From Chloroflexota bacterium (GTDB lineage: Bacteria > Chloroflexota > Anaerolineae > Aggregatilineales > UBA2796), in assembly GCA_021325095.1 (NCBI GenBank), contig JAJPHV010000057.1, forward strand, positions 1 through 64,000: a stretch of 64,000 bases of DNA. The letters run 5' to 3'. Position numbers and translations under genes: made by a program. Below are positions 34,795 to 43,670 of this stretch, one piece after another. Every line of letters starts with the position of its first letter. The first letter of the stretch is position 1. Below the pieces are notes generated by a model that did not search any database, had not been told where the DNA came from, and was given only the letters and a program-made list of their open reading frames with translations.

Positions 34795-36387
34795 ATGGCC
34801 GAACAGACCAGCACCGGGATGAAGCGGACACTTGGCCTGACAGGTGTCACCGTCAATGCAATGGCGCTGATTGCGCCGGGCGCATTCTTGTGGATCACGT
34901 ACCAGTTGCAGGCGGCCAACGTGGACGCAGCCGGGAACAGCACTGCCCCGGATATGTGGACTGGCATCGTCGCGGCGCTGATCGTGGCCTTTCTGACCGC
35001 GTTTGCCTTTTCCGAGCTGGCTCGCCGCTACCCGGATGCCGGCACAGGCAGCGCGTACTACTTTGCCGAGAAAGCCTTTCTTGACCGGGAAGAACCCCAC
35101 CACCGCCGTTGGGCGCGTCTTGCCAAGTTCATGACGGGCTGGGCAGCGCACCTGTTTTACTGGGTCTATCCGGGCGTCATGGTGGCCTTTATGGCAACGC
35201 TCATCGTCTACATCGTGCAGCAGCTTGCACCCGGCAGCGGGATCGCCAATCTGGTATCGACGATCCCTGTTCAGATCGGGATCGCCTGTATCTTCTCGGC
35301 GCTTGTCGGATTCATCGCCGTGCGCGGCATCACCGGCTCGACCAACGCGGCCATCGCCATCAATATCATTCAGCTTACGGCACTGGTCGTGTTCAGTATC
35401 CTGGCGATCATTTTTCGCAGCAGCAACCCGCTGAACGTTGCGCCCGACGGCTGGTATCATCCGACGGCCACGTCGATCATTACGCCGCACAACCTCTCCG
35501 GGCTGCTCTTCCAATCGACTATCGCCATCCTGATCCTGGTCGGGTTCGAGTCCTCGACGGCACTTGGCGCGGAAGCGATCAACCCCAAGCGTGACATCCC
35601 ACGCGGTGTGATCCTGTCACTGGTCATTCAAGGTTTGTTCGCCTACCTGATCGAGTACTTCGCCGCCAATTATGCACTCAGCAATAAGCTAGTCGGGACT
35701 GCTGCCGACGGATCGACGGTCACGGGTATTGCCGCCGCCGCCGCCTCAGGTGCGCCAATCGGCGACCTCGCCAAGCAGATTGGGGATGCACTCCTGAGTG
35801 GCAACGGCTTTGCCTTGATGATCATCCTGGCCGTCACGGTAGCGATTGCCATCCTGGGCACGACGCTGGCCGCCATGAACACCGGCGTGCGCATCAGCTT
35901 TGCGATGGCGCAGGACGCCGAAATGCCCGAAGTGATGGGGCTGCTGCACGGGAAATATGCCACCCCATACTTCGGCGTGATCGTGATGGTCATTGTCTCG
36001 GCAGTCATTGCGACGATTGGCATGGTAGGCGGTGTCGTGACCCTGACCGGAATCACGCTGGCCTCGAACCTGGGGACCTTTGTGCTGTACGCGCTGATCT
36101 GCGGCCTGACAGTTGTAGCTTTCGTAGGACGGCAAGAGTTCAACCTCTTCAAGCACGGGATCATCCCCGGCCTGGGCCTGATCGTGAACATCGTCATGGT
36201 GCTGGCGATCTTCATCATCGGTATCGCGTCGGGCGGTTCAACGGCGCAGGCCACTTACCTGGCGCTCGGCATTGCGCTGCTGTGGCTGGTCGTGAGCGTG
36301 GCGTACTTTGTCATCTCCAGCCGTCAGGCCGGTAAGCACATCGTCCCACCTGTCAGCGCCATGCAGTCCGGGACAGCAGGAGACTAA
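34795..36387 (+). CDS. APC superfamily amino acid permease
   Basis: A 530-residue secondary transporter with about 12 membrane helices, taking up amino acids or polyamines. The N-terminal helix has the APC signature LGLTGVTVNAMALIAPGAFLWI, then FAFSELARRYPDAGTGSAYYF. An insert (KAFLDREEPHHRRWARLAKF) lies between helices 2 and 3. The later region has FESSTALGAEAINPKRDIPRGV, a hallmark of the family. GGGAGG precedes ATG 34795. The substrate cannot be predicted. A stable hairpin follows 39 bases after the stop. Confidence 0.9.
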   Translation: MAEQTSTGMKRTLGLTGVTVNAMALIAPGAFLWITYQLQAANVDAAGNSTAPDMWTGIVAALIVAFLTAFAFSELARRYPDAGTGSAYYFAEKAFLDREEPHHRRWARLAKFMTGWAAHLFYWVYPGVMVAFMATLIVYIVQQLAPGSGIANLVSTIPVQIGIACIFSALVGFIAVRGITGSTNAAIAINIIQLTALVVFSILAIIFRSSNPLNVAPDGWYHPTATSIITPHNLSGLLFQSTIAILILVGFESSTALGAEAINPKRDIPRGVILSLVIQGLFAYLIEYFAANYALSNKLVGTAADGSTVTGIAAAAASGAPIGDLAKQIGDALLSGNGFALMIILAVTVAIAILGTTLAAMNTGVRISFAMAQDAEMPEVMGLLHGKYATPYFGVIVMVIVSAVIATIGMVGGVVTLTGITLASNLGTFVLYALICGLTVVAFVGRQEFNLFKHGIIPGLGLIVNIVMVLAIFIIGIASGGSTAQATYLALGIALLWLVVSVAYFVISSRQAGKHIVPPVSAMQSGTAGD

Positions 36388-36425
36388 ACGGGCATTTTCG
36401 CTGGCTCAGTTTCATTGTCATAGCA

Positions 36426-36454
36426 CAGGGAGAAGGTCGTTGGCCTTCTCCCTG
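36426..36454 (+). terminator. Strong hairpin after the APC permease, weak terminator
   Basis: A perfect 11-bp stem CAGGGAGAAGG / CCTTCTCCCTG with a seven-base loop. Only a short T stretch (ATTTCT) follows, so termination is likely inefficient or Rho-assisted. Confidence 0.5.
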
Positions 36455-36477
36455 CATCCATTTCTCAGGAATAAACG

Positions 36478-37320
36478 ATGTCGAGTGACCCCCTCCCTCA
36501 AATCGAAGTCTATGGCCTGAGCGACGTGGGCAGAGTCCGCGAGGACAATCAGGATGCGATTCGATGCTTCCAGCCGGATGACCCGGCCATTTCTTTTCAC
36601 GGGCATACTGTGGCGCTGGCCGATGGCATGGGCGGCTACGAGCACGGCGGGCTGGCAAGCGTCACCGCCCTCGAAGTCTTTTTCGAGGCGCTGTACAGTT
36701 CTAATTCCTCCCAGCCCATGCCCAAGTTGAAACAGGCCGTTCAAAACGCCAATCTGGGCGTCTTCCAGAAGGCGCAGCGCCTGGGCGCAGTGCGGATGGG
36801 AACAACGCTTACGGCTGCCAACCTGGTCGGCGACAAATTGTTCGTGGCCCACGTGGGCGACAGCCGCCTGTATCTGGTGCGGGATGGCAAGGCCACCTGC
36901 CTGACCAACGATCATACGATGGTGGGCGAACTGGTCAGAATGCGCGTCCTCTCGCCCGATAAAGTCCGCACCCACAACCAGCGCTCGATCTTGAACAAAT
37001 GCCTGGGCATCGATATGTTTGTGCAGCCAGACGTGGCGCAGTTCCCGCTGCAAGAGGGCGATGTGCTGATCCTGTGCAGTGATGGAGTGTGGGCCGTCGT
37101 ACAGGATGACGAATTCGGCGACTGCGCGGTGCAGGCTTCGGATATGGAATCGTTGAGCCACAGCCTGATCGATCTGGCGATGGATCGAGACAGCGACGAC
37201 AACGCCTCGGTGGTTGCTGTCCGGGTCGAACAGCTTGCCAGTGAACCGGTACTTGCTTCGGCGCGGCGCGGCTTCGGTTTGCCGGGTTTCTTGCGCAATC
37301 GGCTTTCGGGCAACGTGTGA
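36478..37320 (+). CDS. PP2C-type Ser/Thr protein phosphatase
   Basis: A 280-residue metal-dependent phosphatase that reverses Ser/Thr kinase signalling. All motifs are visible: VGRVREDNQDAIR, the metal Asp in ALADGMGGYEHGGLAS, GTTLTAANLVGDKLFVAHVGDSRLYLV, ILCSDGVWAVV, and DNASVVAVRV near the end. AGGA lies before ATG 36478. The last 25 residues are a basic tail. No kinase is adjacent. Confidence 0.93.
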   Translation: MSSDPLPQIEVYGLSDVGRVREDNQDAIRCFQPDDPAISFHGHTVALADGMGGYEHGGLASVTALEVFFEALYSSNSSQPMPKLKQAVQNANLGVFQKAQRLGAVRMGTTLTAANLVGDKLFVAHVGDSRLYLVRDGKATCLTNDHTMVGELVRMRVLSPDKVRTHNQRSILNKCLGIDMFVQPDVAQFPLQEGDVLILCSDGVWAVVQDDEFGDCAVQASDMESLSHSLIDLAMDRDSDDNASVVAVRVEQLASEPVLASARRGFGLPGFLRNRLSGNV

Positions 37321-37399
37321 CACAGGCCGTCCCTGGCTGGACGGGTAAATAATCGCTCAAAGGCCCCAAATGGCCCTGGCTACCCCAGGCAAAACGCGG

Positions 37400-37405
37400 T
37401 ATAAT
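37400..37405 (+). promoter_or_regulatory. -10 box of the uvrB promoter
   Basis: A perfect TATAAT 37 bases before the uvrB start. No good TTGACA lies 16-18 bases upstream, so the -35 is weak. Confidence 0.5.
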
Positions 37406-37419
37406 AGAACGCTCGTTCG
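37406..37419. promoter_or_regulatory. Gram-positive-type LexA (SOS) box before uvrB
   Basis: Read on the minus strand the sequence is CGAACGAGCGTTCT, 13 of 14 matches to the Bacillus LexA consensus CGAACRNRYGTTYC. The core GAAC-N4-GTTC is perfect. It begins one base after the -10 box, where a bound repressor would block transcription of a classic SOS gene. Confidence 0.6.
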
Positions 37420-37441
37420 GCATTTTGAGGGAGATCAATCC

Positions 37442-39502
37442 ATGCCGCGTTTCGAGCTTGTGGCGGACTTCCAGCCGACGGGCGACCAGCCCCAGGCCAT
37501 CGAGAAACTGGTCGAAGGAGTGCAGAAGGGTCTGCGCCACCAGACCTTGTGGGGAGCTACAGGAACTGGCAAGACGCACACCATAGCGAGGGTGGTCGAG
37601 CAGGTACAGAAGCCAACCCTGGTGATGGCCCATAACAAGACGCTGGCAGCGCAGCTTTACGCCGAGTTCAAAGAGTTTTTCCCGCGCAACGCCGTCGAGT
37701 ATTTTGTCAGCTACTACGACTACTACCAGCCCGAAGCCTACGTGCCGCGCCACGACCTGTACATCGAGAAGGAATCGGACATCAACGAGGAGATTGACCG
37801 GCTGCGGCTGGCGGCCACTGCCGCGCTGTTGAGCCGTCGTGACGTGCTGATCGTGGCCTCGGTGTCGTGCATCTACGGCCTGGGCAGCCCGGTTGCCTGG
37901 AACGAAGCGCTGCTCAAGCTATCTCGCGGCCAGCAGATGCGCCGCGACCTGCTGCTGCGTCACCTGGTCGAGATTCACTATGATCGCAACGATTTCGATC
38001 TGAAGCGCGGAACGTTCCGCGTGCGCGGCGATACGCTCGAACTGGCGCCTGCTTACGGCGAAACAGCTTTCCGCATCACCATGTTCGGCGACGAGATCGA
38101 AGGACTGACCGAGTTCGACCCGCTGACCGGGGAAATCCTGAACGACTTTGACCACATTGACATCTTCCCGGCCAAGCACTTCATTGCTCAGGAAGACAAG
38201 GTCAGGCAGGCGCTCATCGATATTGAGCAGGAGCTTGAGCAGCGCTTACATGAACTCCGGGCAGCGGGCAAGCTGCTGGAAGCGCAGCGCCTTGAACAGC
38301 GCACCCGCTACGACCTGGAGATGATCCGCGAGGTGGGTTATACGTCCGGCATTGAGAACTACTCGCGCCATCTGGATCAGCGTCCGGCGGGCAGCGCGCC
38401 CTGGACGCTGCTCGACTATCTGCCGGACGATTACCTGCTCGTCATCGACGAGAGCCACATGACCGTTCCACAGATTCGCGGCATGTTCGGCGGGGATCGC
38501 TCTCGCAAGGAAGTGCTGGTCGAGTATGGCTTCCGGCTGCCGAGCGCTCTGGACAACCGCCCGCTGTCCTTCGAGGAGTTCGAGGCGCGCATGGGCCAGA
38601 CCATCTATACCAGCGCCACACCCGGCCCCTACGAGGCAGCCCACACGCAGCAAGTCGTCCAGCAGGTGATCCGGCCCACTGGGATCGTTGACCCTGAGAT
38701 CAGTGTGCGCCCTGTCGCCGGGCAGGTGGACGATCTGCTCAAGGAGATCACTGCGCGCGTCAAGAGCCACGAGCGGGTGCTGGTCACGACCTTGACGAAG
38801 CGGATGGCCGAAGACCTGGCCGATTATCTGACCGAGATGGGCATTCGCGTCCACTATTTGCACTCCGAGATCGACACCATCCAGCGCATCGAGATTCTGC
38901 GCGATCTGCGGCTCGGTGTGTACGATGTCGTGGTGGGCATCAACCTGCTCCGCGAAGGGCTGGACCTGCCGGAAGTGTCGCTGGTCGCCATTCTGGACGC
39001 CGACAAGGAAGGCTTCCTGCGCTCTGAGCAAGCCCTCATCCAGACCATCGGGCGCGCGGCCCGGCACATTAACGGCAAGGTGATCATGTATGCCGACAAG
39101 ATGACCGACTCGATGAAACGGGCCATTGACGAGACCAACCGCCGCCGCGAAATCCAGTCGAACTACAACAAGGAACACAACATCAAACCCGCCTCAATCA
39201 TCAAGCAGGTGCGCGACCTGACGGACCGGGTCAAGGCACAGGTGGCCGAGGAGAAGGCCGTCGAGCAGCCTTCGGCCATCTCGCCCGCCGACCTGTCCAT
39301 TAGCGAACTGGATCGTATGGTGAAGGAACTAGAAAAGAACATGAAAGCGGCGGCCAAAGACCTGGAATTCGAGAAAGCGGCGGCCCTCCGCGACCAGATC
39401 ATCGAACTGCGCCGGGTGATGGTGCTCAAGGAAGCGTCGCCGGAGGAAGCGCTCCCCGTTGGGCCGGGGCTGTTCGACGCCGACGAGGAGATGGGGTACT
39501 GA
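37442..39502 (+). CDS. uvrB: UvrABC system protein B (excinuclease subunit)
   Basis: A 686-residue damage-verification helicase of nucleotide excision repair. ATG 37442 follows GAGGGAGATC; the frame extends 24 codons upstream but without a site. It has the Walker A ATP site [16 protein letters not shown], the beta-hairpin region [12 protein letters not shown] that clamps damaged [11 protein letters not shown], helicase motifs [13 protein letters not shown] and [26 protein letters not shown]... , and a C-terminal UvrC-binding UVR domain ([19 protein letters not shown]). Full length. The SOS-type box upstream suggests LexA control. Confidence 0.97.
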   Translation: MPRFELVADFQPTGDQPQAIEKLVEGVQKGLRHQTLWGATGTGKTHTIARVVEQVQKPTLVMAHNKTLAAQLYAEFKEFFPRNAVEYFVSYYDYYQPEAYVPRHDLYIEKESDINEEIDRLRLAATAALLSRRDVLIVASVSCIYGLGSPVAWNEALLKLSRGQQMRRDLLLRHLVEIHYDRNDFDLKRGTFRVRGDTLELAPAYGETAFRITMFGDEIEGLTEFDPLTGEILNDFDHIDIFPAKHFIAQEDKVRQALIDIEQELEQRLHELRAAGKLLEAQRLEQRTRYDLEMIREVGYTSGIENYSRHLDQRPAGSAPWTLLDYLPDDYLLVIDESHMTVPQIRGMFGGDRSRKEVLVEYGFRLPSALDNRPLSFEEFEARMGQTIYTSATPGPYEAAHTQQVVQQVIRPTGIVDPEISVRPVAGQVDDLLKEITARVKSHERVLVTTLTKRMAEDLADYLTEMGIRVHYLHSEIDTIQRIEILRDLRLGVYDVVVGINLLREGLDLPEVSLVAILDADKEGFLRSEQALIQTIGRAARHINGKVIMYADKMTDSMKRAIDETNRRREIQSNYNKEHNIKPASIIKQVRDLTDRVKAQVAEEKAVEQPSAISPADLSISELDRMVKELEKNMKAAAKDLEFEKAAALRDQIIELRRVMVLKEASPEEALPVGPGLFDADEEMGY

Positions 39503-39540
39503 TCCCCGCGCTCTGTACATCCTGATAAAACCTATCTGTT

Positions 39541-39573
39541 ATAATGGCTCAACTAATTCAGTTGGGCCATTAT
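39541..39573. promoter_or_regulatory. 14-bp palindrome over the promoter of the M29 aminopeptidase
   Basis: ATAATGGCTCAACT (39541-39554), loop AATTC, AGTTGGGCCATTAT (39560-39573), with a single mismatch. It overlaps a TATAAT at 39540-39545 and lies 30 bases before the ribosome site. An operator or a 5' mRNA hairpin are equally possible. Confidence 0.45.
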
Positions 39574-39603
39574 CATGATCCAGAGTCTCGAAGGAGATTG
39601 TTG

Positions 39604-40704
39604 ATGTCCGACCCCCGCCACCAGAAGCTCGCCAAAGTGCTGGTCAACTACTCGCTGCGCCTCAAACCCGGCGACAAATTCGTGATCCGCAGTTCGGTGG
39701 TGGCGGAACCTCTGATCCGCGAGGTGTATCGTGAGGCAATCAAGGCCGGCGCGCACGTGACCCTGCTGCTGTCGCTGCCGGACCTGAACGAAATCTTCTT
39801 CAAGGAAGCCAGCGACGCGCAGTTGACTCACATTTCGGACTTCCAGAAATTGCGCGTCGAAGAAGCTGATGCGGACTTATACATCTGGGCCGAGCACAAT
39901 ACCAAAAGCCTGAGCGGAATCGACCCAAAACGGCTGGCGATGGCCGAATCGGCTTCTGCGCCCCTGACCAGGCGTTTTCTGGAACGCTTTGCCACGCGGG
40001 AACTGCGCTGGTGCGGCACGTTGTTCCCCACTTACGCCTACGCACAGGACGCGGGCATGTCCCTCAGCGACTACGAGGATTTTGTCTACGGCGCGTGTCT
40101 GCTCGACCAGGATGATCCGGCGGCGGCCTGGCAAAAGGTGCACGTCGAACAGCAGCGCGTGGTCGACTTCCTGAGCCAGCACGATGAGATTCACATTGTC
40201 GCGCCCGGCACAGACCTGACCTGTCGCGTGGGTGGCCGCACCTGGATCAACTGCGATGGGCAGGCTAATTTCCCCGATGGCGAGGTTTTCACCGGCCCAA
40301 TCGAGGATTCGGTCAACGGGACGGTGAGCTTTACCTATCCGGCCATTCATCATGCGAACGAAGTTGAAAACGTGCGCCTTGCCTTCCGTGACGGCAAAGT
40401 GATCGAGTCCAGCGCCTCGCGCGGGCTGAACTTCCTGAACGCGATGCTCGACAGCGATGCCGGGGCGCGCTACGTGGGCGAGATTGCCTTCGGCCTCAAC
40501 TACGGGATCAAACAGTTCACCCGAAATACGCTCTTTGACGAGAAGATCGGCGGCACGATGCACATGGCGCTTGGCGCGTCGCTGCCCGAAAGCGGCGGGC
40601 GGAATGAATCGGGCTTGCATTGGGATATGGTCTGCGATCTGCGCGAGGGCAAAGTTTACGCCGATGGGCAGTTGTGCTACGAGGCAGGGCGGTTTACGAT
40701 TTAA
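39604..40704 (+). CDS. M29 family metallo-aminopeptidase
   Basis: A 366-residue dinuclear-metal aminopeptidase (AmpS/PepS/AmpT family), releasing N-terminal residues from peptides in the cytosol. ATG 39604 follows AAGGAG; an in-frame ATG at 39544 has no site. Typical elements are LKPGDKFVIRSSVVAEPLIREVYREAI, the metal-binding region TGPIEDSVNGTVSFTYP, GEIAFGLN and HMALGASLPESGGRNESGLHWDMVCDLR (His and Asp ligands). Length as expected. Confidence 0.92.
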   Translation: MSDPRHQKLAKVLVNYSLRLKPGDKFVIRSSVVAEPLIREVYREAIKAGAHVTLLLSLPDLNEIFFKEASDAQLTHISDFQKLRVEEADADLYIWAEHNTKSLSGIDPKRLAMAESASAPLTRRFLERFATRELRWCGTLFPTYAYAQDAGMSLSDYEDFVYGACLLDQDDPAAAWQKVHVEQQRVVDFLSQHDEIHIVAPGTDLTCRVGGRTWINCDGQANFPDGEVFTGPIEDSVNGTVSFTYPAIHHANEVENVRLAFRDGKVIESSASRGLNFLNAMLDSDAGARYVGEIAFGLNYGIKQFTRNTLFDEKIGGTMHMALGASLPESGGRNESGLHWDMVCDLREGKVYADGQLCYEAGRFTI

Positions 40705-40733
40705 CCGATTGCTTGTAGACAGCAGGTGCAGCG

Positions 40734-41885
40734 ATGATCGTTACGCGGGAACAGCAGGAAACCTACGAGAACCAGTTCCTTGCGCCCTACGCCATCAAGA
40801 GCCGCGATACCAGAGGCCGTGTCTTTCCGGAGGAGGAAGACCCCCTCCGCACGCCCTTTCAGAAAGATCGGGATCGCATTCTGCACACGACGGCCTTTCG
40901 CCGCCTGGAATACAAGACTCAGGTCTTTGTCAACTACGAAGGGGATTACTACCGTACTCGCCTGACTCACACCCTGGAAGTTGCACAGATCGGACGCAGC
41001 CTGGCGCGGGCGCTCGGCGCGAATGAGATTTTGGTCGAAGGAATCTGCCTGTCACATGATCTCGGCCATTCGCCCTTCGGCCATGCCGGAGAACACATCC
41101 TCAACCAGTTGATGCAGGATCACGGTGGTTTCGACCACAACCGGCAGACGTATCGCATCGTCACCGAACTGGAAGAACGTTACCCTGGCTGGCCCGGCCT
41201 CAACCTGACCCACGAACTGCTGGAAGGCATCGTCAAGCACGAATCGCGTTATGATGTGGCATCCAGCGAAGGTTACGACCCGACCACGCGCGGCAGCCTG
41301 GAAGCGCAGATCGCCAATATTGCCGACGAACTGGCCTACAATGCGCACGATCTGGACGATGGGCTGCGCGCTGGCCTGCTGACCCCGGAACAGCCCGCGC
41401 ACCTGGAAATCTGGAAGATGGTAGCGGAGAGCATCGGCTGGGATGGCGCGCGCTTTGACGATATGACTCGCCATCGCTTCATCCGGCGTCTGATTGGCCT
41501 CGAAATCAGTGACGTAATCGAAGCTACGAACCGCCGCCTTGAAGAAACCAATCCACAGTCAGCCGAAGCGCTGCAACACCTACCCGGTAACGTGATCTGC
41601 AACTCGGACAGTTTTGCCCGGATGAATGACGAACTCAAAGGGTTCCTCTACGAGCAGCTTTATCGTCACTTTCGCGTTGCCCGCATGAGCGCCAAGGCGC
41701 ACCGCTATCTTGAACAGCTCTTTGAGGCTTACGTCAAGGAACCCGCTCAACTGCCCTTCGAGGTGCAGCACCGCATCGAGCGGAGGGGATTGCATCGTGC
41801 GATTGCGGATTACCTGGCGGGGATGACGGATCGCTATGCCTTGCAAGAGTGGCAGCGACTCTTTGATCCTTTCACACGACCCTGA
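40734..41885 (+). CDS. dgt: Deoxyguanosinetriphosphate triphosphohydrolase-like protein (HD domain)
   Basis: A 383-residue dNTP triphosphohydrolase cleaving dNTPs to deoxynucleoside and triphosphate, important for nucleotide pool control. The HD signature is LTHTLEVAQIGRSLAR and CLSHDLGHSPFGHAGEHIL; the N-terminal FQKDRDRILHTTAFRRLEYKTQVF and DELAYNAHDLDDGLRAGLL (further Asp ligand) match. It follows the aminopeptidase gene by 29 bases. Family members differ in nucleotide preference. Confidence 0.93.
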   Translation: MIVTREQQETYENQFLAPYAIKSRDTRGRVFPEEEDPLRTPFQKDRDRILHTTAFRRLEYKTQVFVNYEGDYYRTRLTHTLEVAQIGRSLARALGANEILVEGICLSHDLGHSPFGHAGEHILNQLMQDHGGFDHNRQTYRIVTELEERYPGWPGLNLTHELLEGIVKHESRYDVASSEGYDPTTRGSLEAQIANIADELAYNAHDLDDGLRAGLLTPEQPAHLEIWKMVAESIGWDGARFDDMTRHRFIRRLIGLEISDVIEATNRRLEETNPQSAEALQHLPGNVICNSDSFARMNDELKGFLYEQLYRHFRVARMSAKAHRYLEQLFEAYVKEPAQLPFEVQHRIERRGLHRAIADYLAGMTDRYALQEWQRLFDPFTRP

Positions 41886-41894
41886 GAATAGAAA

Positions 41895-42695
41895 CTAGTT
41901 GCCACGCCACGCCTTGTGCAAATCGGCCAGGCTTTCGTAGATTCCATCCGGCACGATTTCACCAATATCTGTCCGCTGGCTGACGCCCGTCAGCACCAGC
42001 GCGGTGCGCAGTCCGGCGCGCTGCGCCCCGTCAATGTCCGTATCCAGCCGATCCCCGATCATCAAGGTGCGCTCCGGCGGCGTGCCTAGATGCCTGAGCG
42101 CCGTGTGAAACATCGCTGGTTCTGGCTTGCCCATCAGGCGTGGCTTGCGATCCGTCATGGCCTGTAAGGCCGCGATGATCGTGCCCGCGCCGGGCATCAG
42201 TCCATCCGCAGTCGGCAGGGTACGATCCCCATTCGTGCCGATAAACTCTGCGCCCGCCAGAATACGCTGCCCGGCGATGCGCAGTTTGTCGTAGGTCAAT
42301 GTTACATCCAGGCCCGCGACGACAACCTTCGCATTTTCCGGATCGATATCATAGCCGCGCTCCACCAGCAGTTCAATCAGACGGGGACTGCCCACCACGT
42401 AGATTGGCGTCCCAGGTGGGTAGCTGCGCCCCAATTCTTCGGCAGTGACCAGGGCCGAGGTGATGATTTGTTCGGGCCTGATCGGAACGCCCAGGCTCCC
42501 TATCCGGCTCACGTAGTCCATTGCGCTGCGCGTCGCGTTGTTGGTCGCCATTGCATAGGGAATGTGCCGCTCGCACAGAAAGAGGAAAAAGTCCGGCACG
42601 CCGGGCAGTATCTCCGTGCCGCGCCACATCACGCCGTCCATGTCGAGTATCACGGCGTCGATGCTGTTCAGATCAAGATTAGTTGGAGTGTGCAA
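41895..42695 (-). CDS. HAD-IIA family phosphatase (NagD-like)
   Basis: A 266-residue HAD hydrolase. Motif I is VILDMDGVMWRG, motif II MATNNATRS, and motif IV MIGDRLDTDIDGAQRAGL; the cap type (IIA) is that of NagD/4-nitrophenylphosphatase and phosphoglycolate phosphatases. It dephosphorylates small phosphates in the cytosol; the specific substrate is unclear. The half repeat at 42736-42773 lies upstream. Confidence 0.9.
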   Translation of the reverse strand: MHTPTNLDLNSIDAVILDMDGVMWRGTEILPGVPDFFLFLCERHIPYAMATNNATRSAMDYVSRIGSLGVPIRPEQIITSALVTAEELGRSYPPGTPIYVVGSPRLIELLVERGYDIDPENAKVVVAGLDVTLTYDKLRIAGQRILAGAEFIGTNGDRTLPTADGLMPGAGTIIAALQAMTDRKPRLMGKPEPAMFHTALRHLGTPPERTLMIGDRLDTDIDGAQRAGLRTALVLTGVSQRTDIGEIVPDGIYESLADLHKAWRGN

Positions 42696-42735
42696 GGTTC
42701 TTACTGCGCTTTCAAGATGGAAATCGTTGTGAGTA

Positions 42736-42773
42736 TCTCCCCCTCCGCTTCGCAGAGAGGGGCCGGGGGGAGG
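42736..42773. repeat. Palindromic intergenic repeat, degenerate half copy (copy 3)
   Basis: TCTCCCCCTCCGC-TTC-GCAGAGAGGGG followed by CCGGGGGGAGG; a variant of the unit at 11095, upstream of the HAD-IIA gene. Confidence 0.6.
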
Positions 42774-42783
42774 TTCAATCCCC

Positions 42784-43653
42784 TCACGCCTTTCCGAAAC
42801 GCTGGCGGATAAAATTGAGCACCACCGGATCGATCAATTCCGGGTGTTCGTCGATTGACCAGCGCTCTTCCAGGTTTTCGATATTGACCAGTGCCCAGAA
42901 CGCCTCCCGGCTGGGGGCGTCCCACACGCCGTTGATCGGCCCCTTGTAATGGCCGAGCCGCGAAAGAATGGTTTGCAGTTCGGTAGCAAGTCCGATGTCG
43001 ATAGGAAGGCAATCCGTCAGGTTAGCCTTGCCGAAATACAGGTGGTGCAGGCTCACCAGCTCGCCAAGCCGTGCTACCGGGTCTTCGTGGTCGTCTACCC
43101 GCAGGTCGAGGTAGCGATCATTGTCGCCACCATACCCGGCCCCGGCCTTCACGACCAGCACGCCCGCCGACTGCCTGCCGCGCCGGTCACCGCCCGTGCG
43201 ATCCCCGGCCAGCAGTGCCGCCACCAACCGATCCGCCAGTTCACCCTGCGCTTCTCGATAGGCGCTTGCCATCGCTTCCAGCACGTTGCGCCCGGTCAGG
43301 ATGTTGCCCTGACAGGTAAAGCGTTCCCCGATCAGGTGGCCTGCATACTCAAAGCAGTCTGCGCCCGTATGGGCAACGGCGTTGCCCTTTGCATCGACCA
43401 CACCTACCTGCCGATCTTCGGCGTCATCATCGGCAGCCAGCACCTTTGCCAGCGCTTCCTCAGCGCTCAGGCCGCCAGCCATGAGGTCGAGGGCCTGCGG
43501 GCCAAAGCTGACTCTTGCCAGCGCCTGGGTGGCGACGGCTCCCGCTCCTGCCCGCGCCCAACTGACCACCGCTGGTGCTGCCAGGAATTTGCTGGCGACA
43601 GCCACGCCCCAGGCGTCTTCCTGTGGACTATAAGCAGCAATAGAAAAGGTCAT
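42784..43653 (-). CDS. DUF1028 protein with C-terminal peptidoglycan-binding-like domain
   Basis: A 289-residue protein. The first 200 residues are DUF1028 (MTFSIAAYSPQEDAWGVAVA, then GAGAVATQALARVSFGPQAL and RQVGVVDAKGNAVAHTGADC), an Ntn-hydrolase-fold family of uncertain activity. The C-terminal 80 residues (LQTILSRLGHYKGPINGVWDAPSREAFWALVNIENLEER) look like a peptidoglycan-binding-type module seen on some DUF1028 proteins. No signal peptide is visible. It lies between the HAD phosphatase and an MFS transporter on the same strand. Confidence 0.85.
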   Translation of the reverse strand: MTFSIAAYSPQEDAWGVAVASKFLAAPAVVSWARAGAGAVATQALARVSFGPQALDLMAGGLSAEEALAKVLAADDDAEDRQVGVVDAKGNAVAHTGADCFEYAGHLIGERFTCQGNILTGRNVLEAMASAYREAQGELADRLVAALLAGDRTGGDRRGRQSAGVLVVKAGAGYGGDNDRYLDLRVDDHEDPVARLGELVSLHHLYFGKANLTDCLPIDIGLATELQTILSRLGHYKGPINGVWDAPSREAFWALVNIENLEERWSIDEHPELIDPVVLNFIRQRFGKA

Positions 43654-43670
43654 CCCTGCACGTCCTGTCC

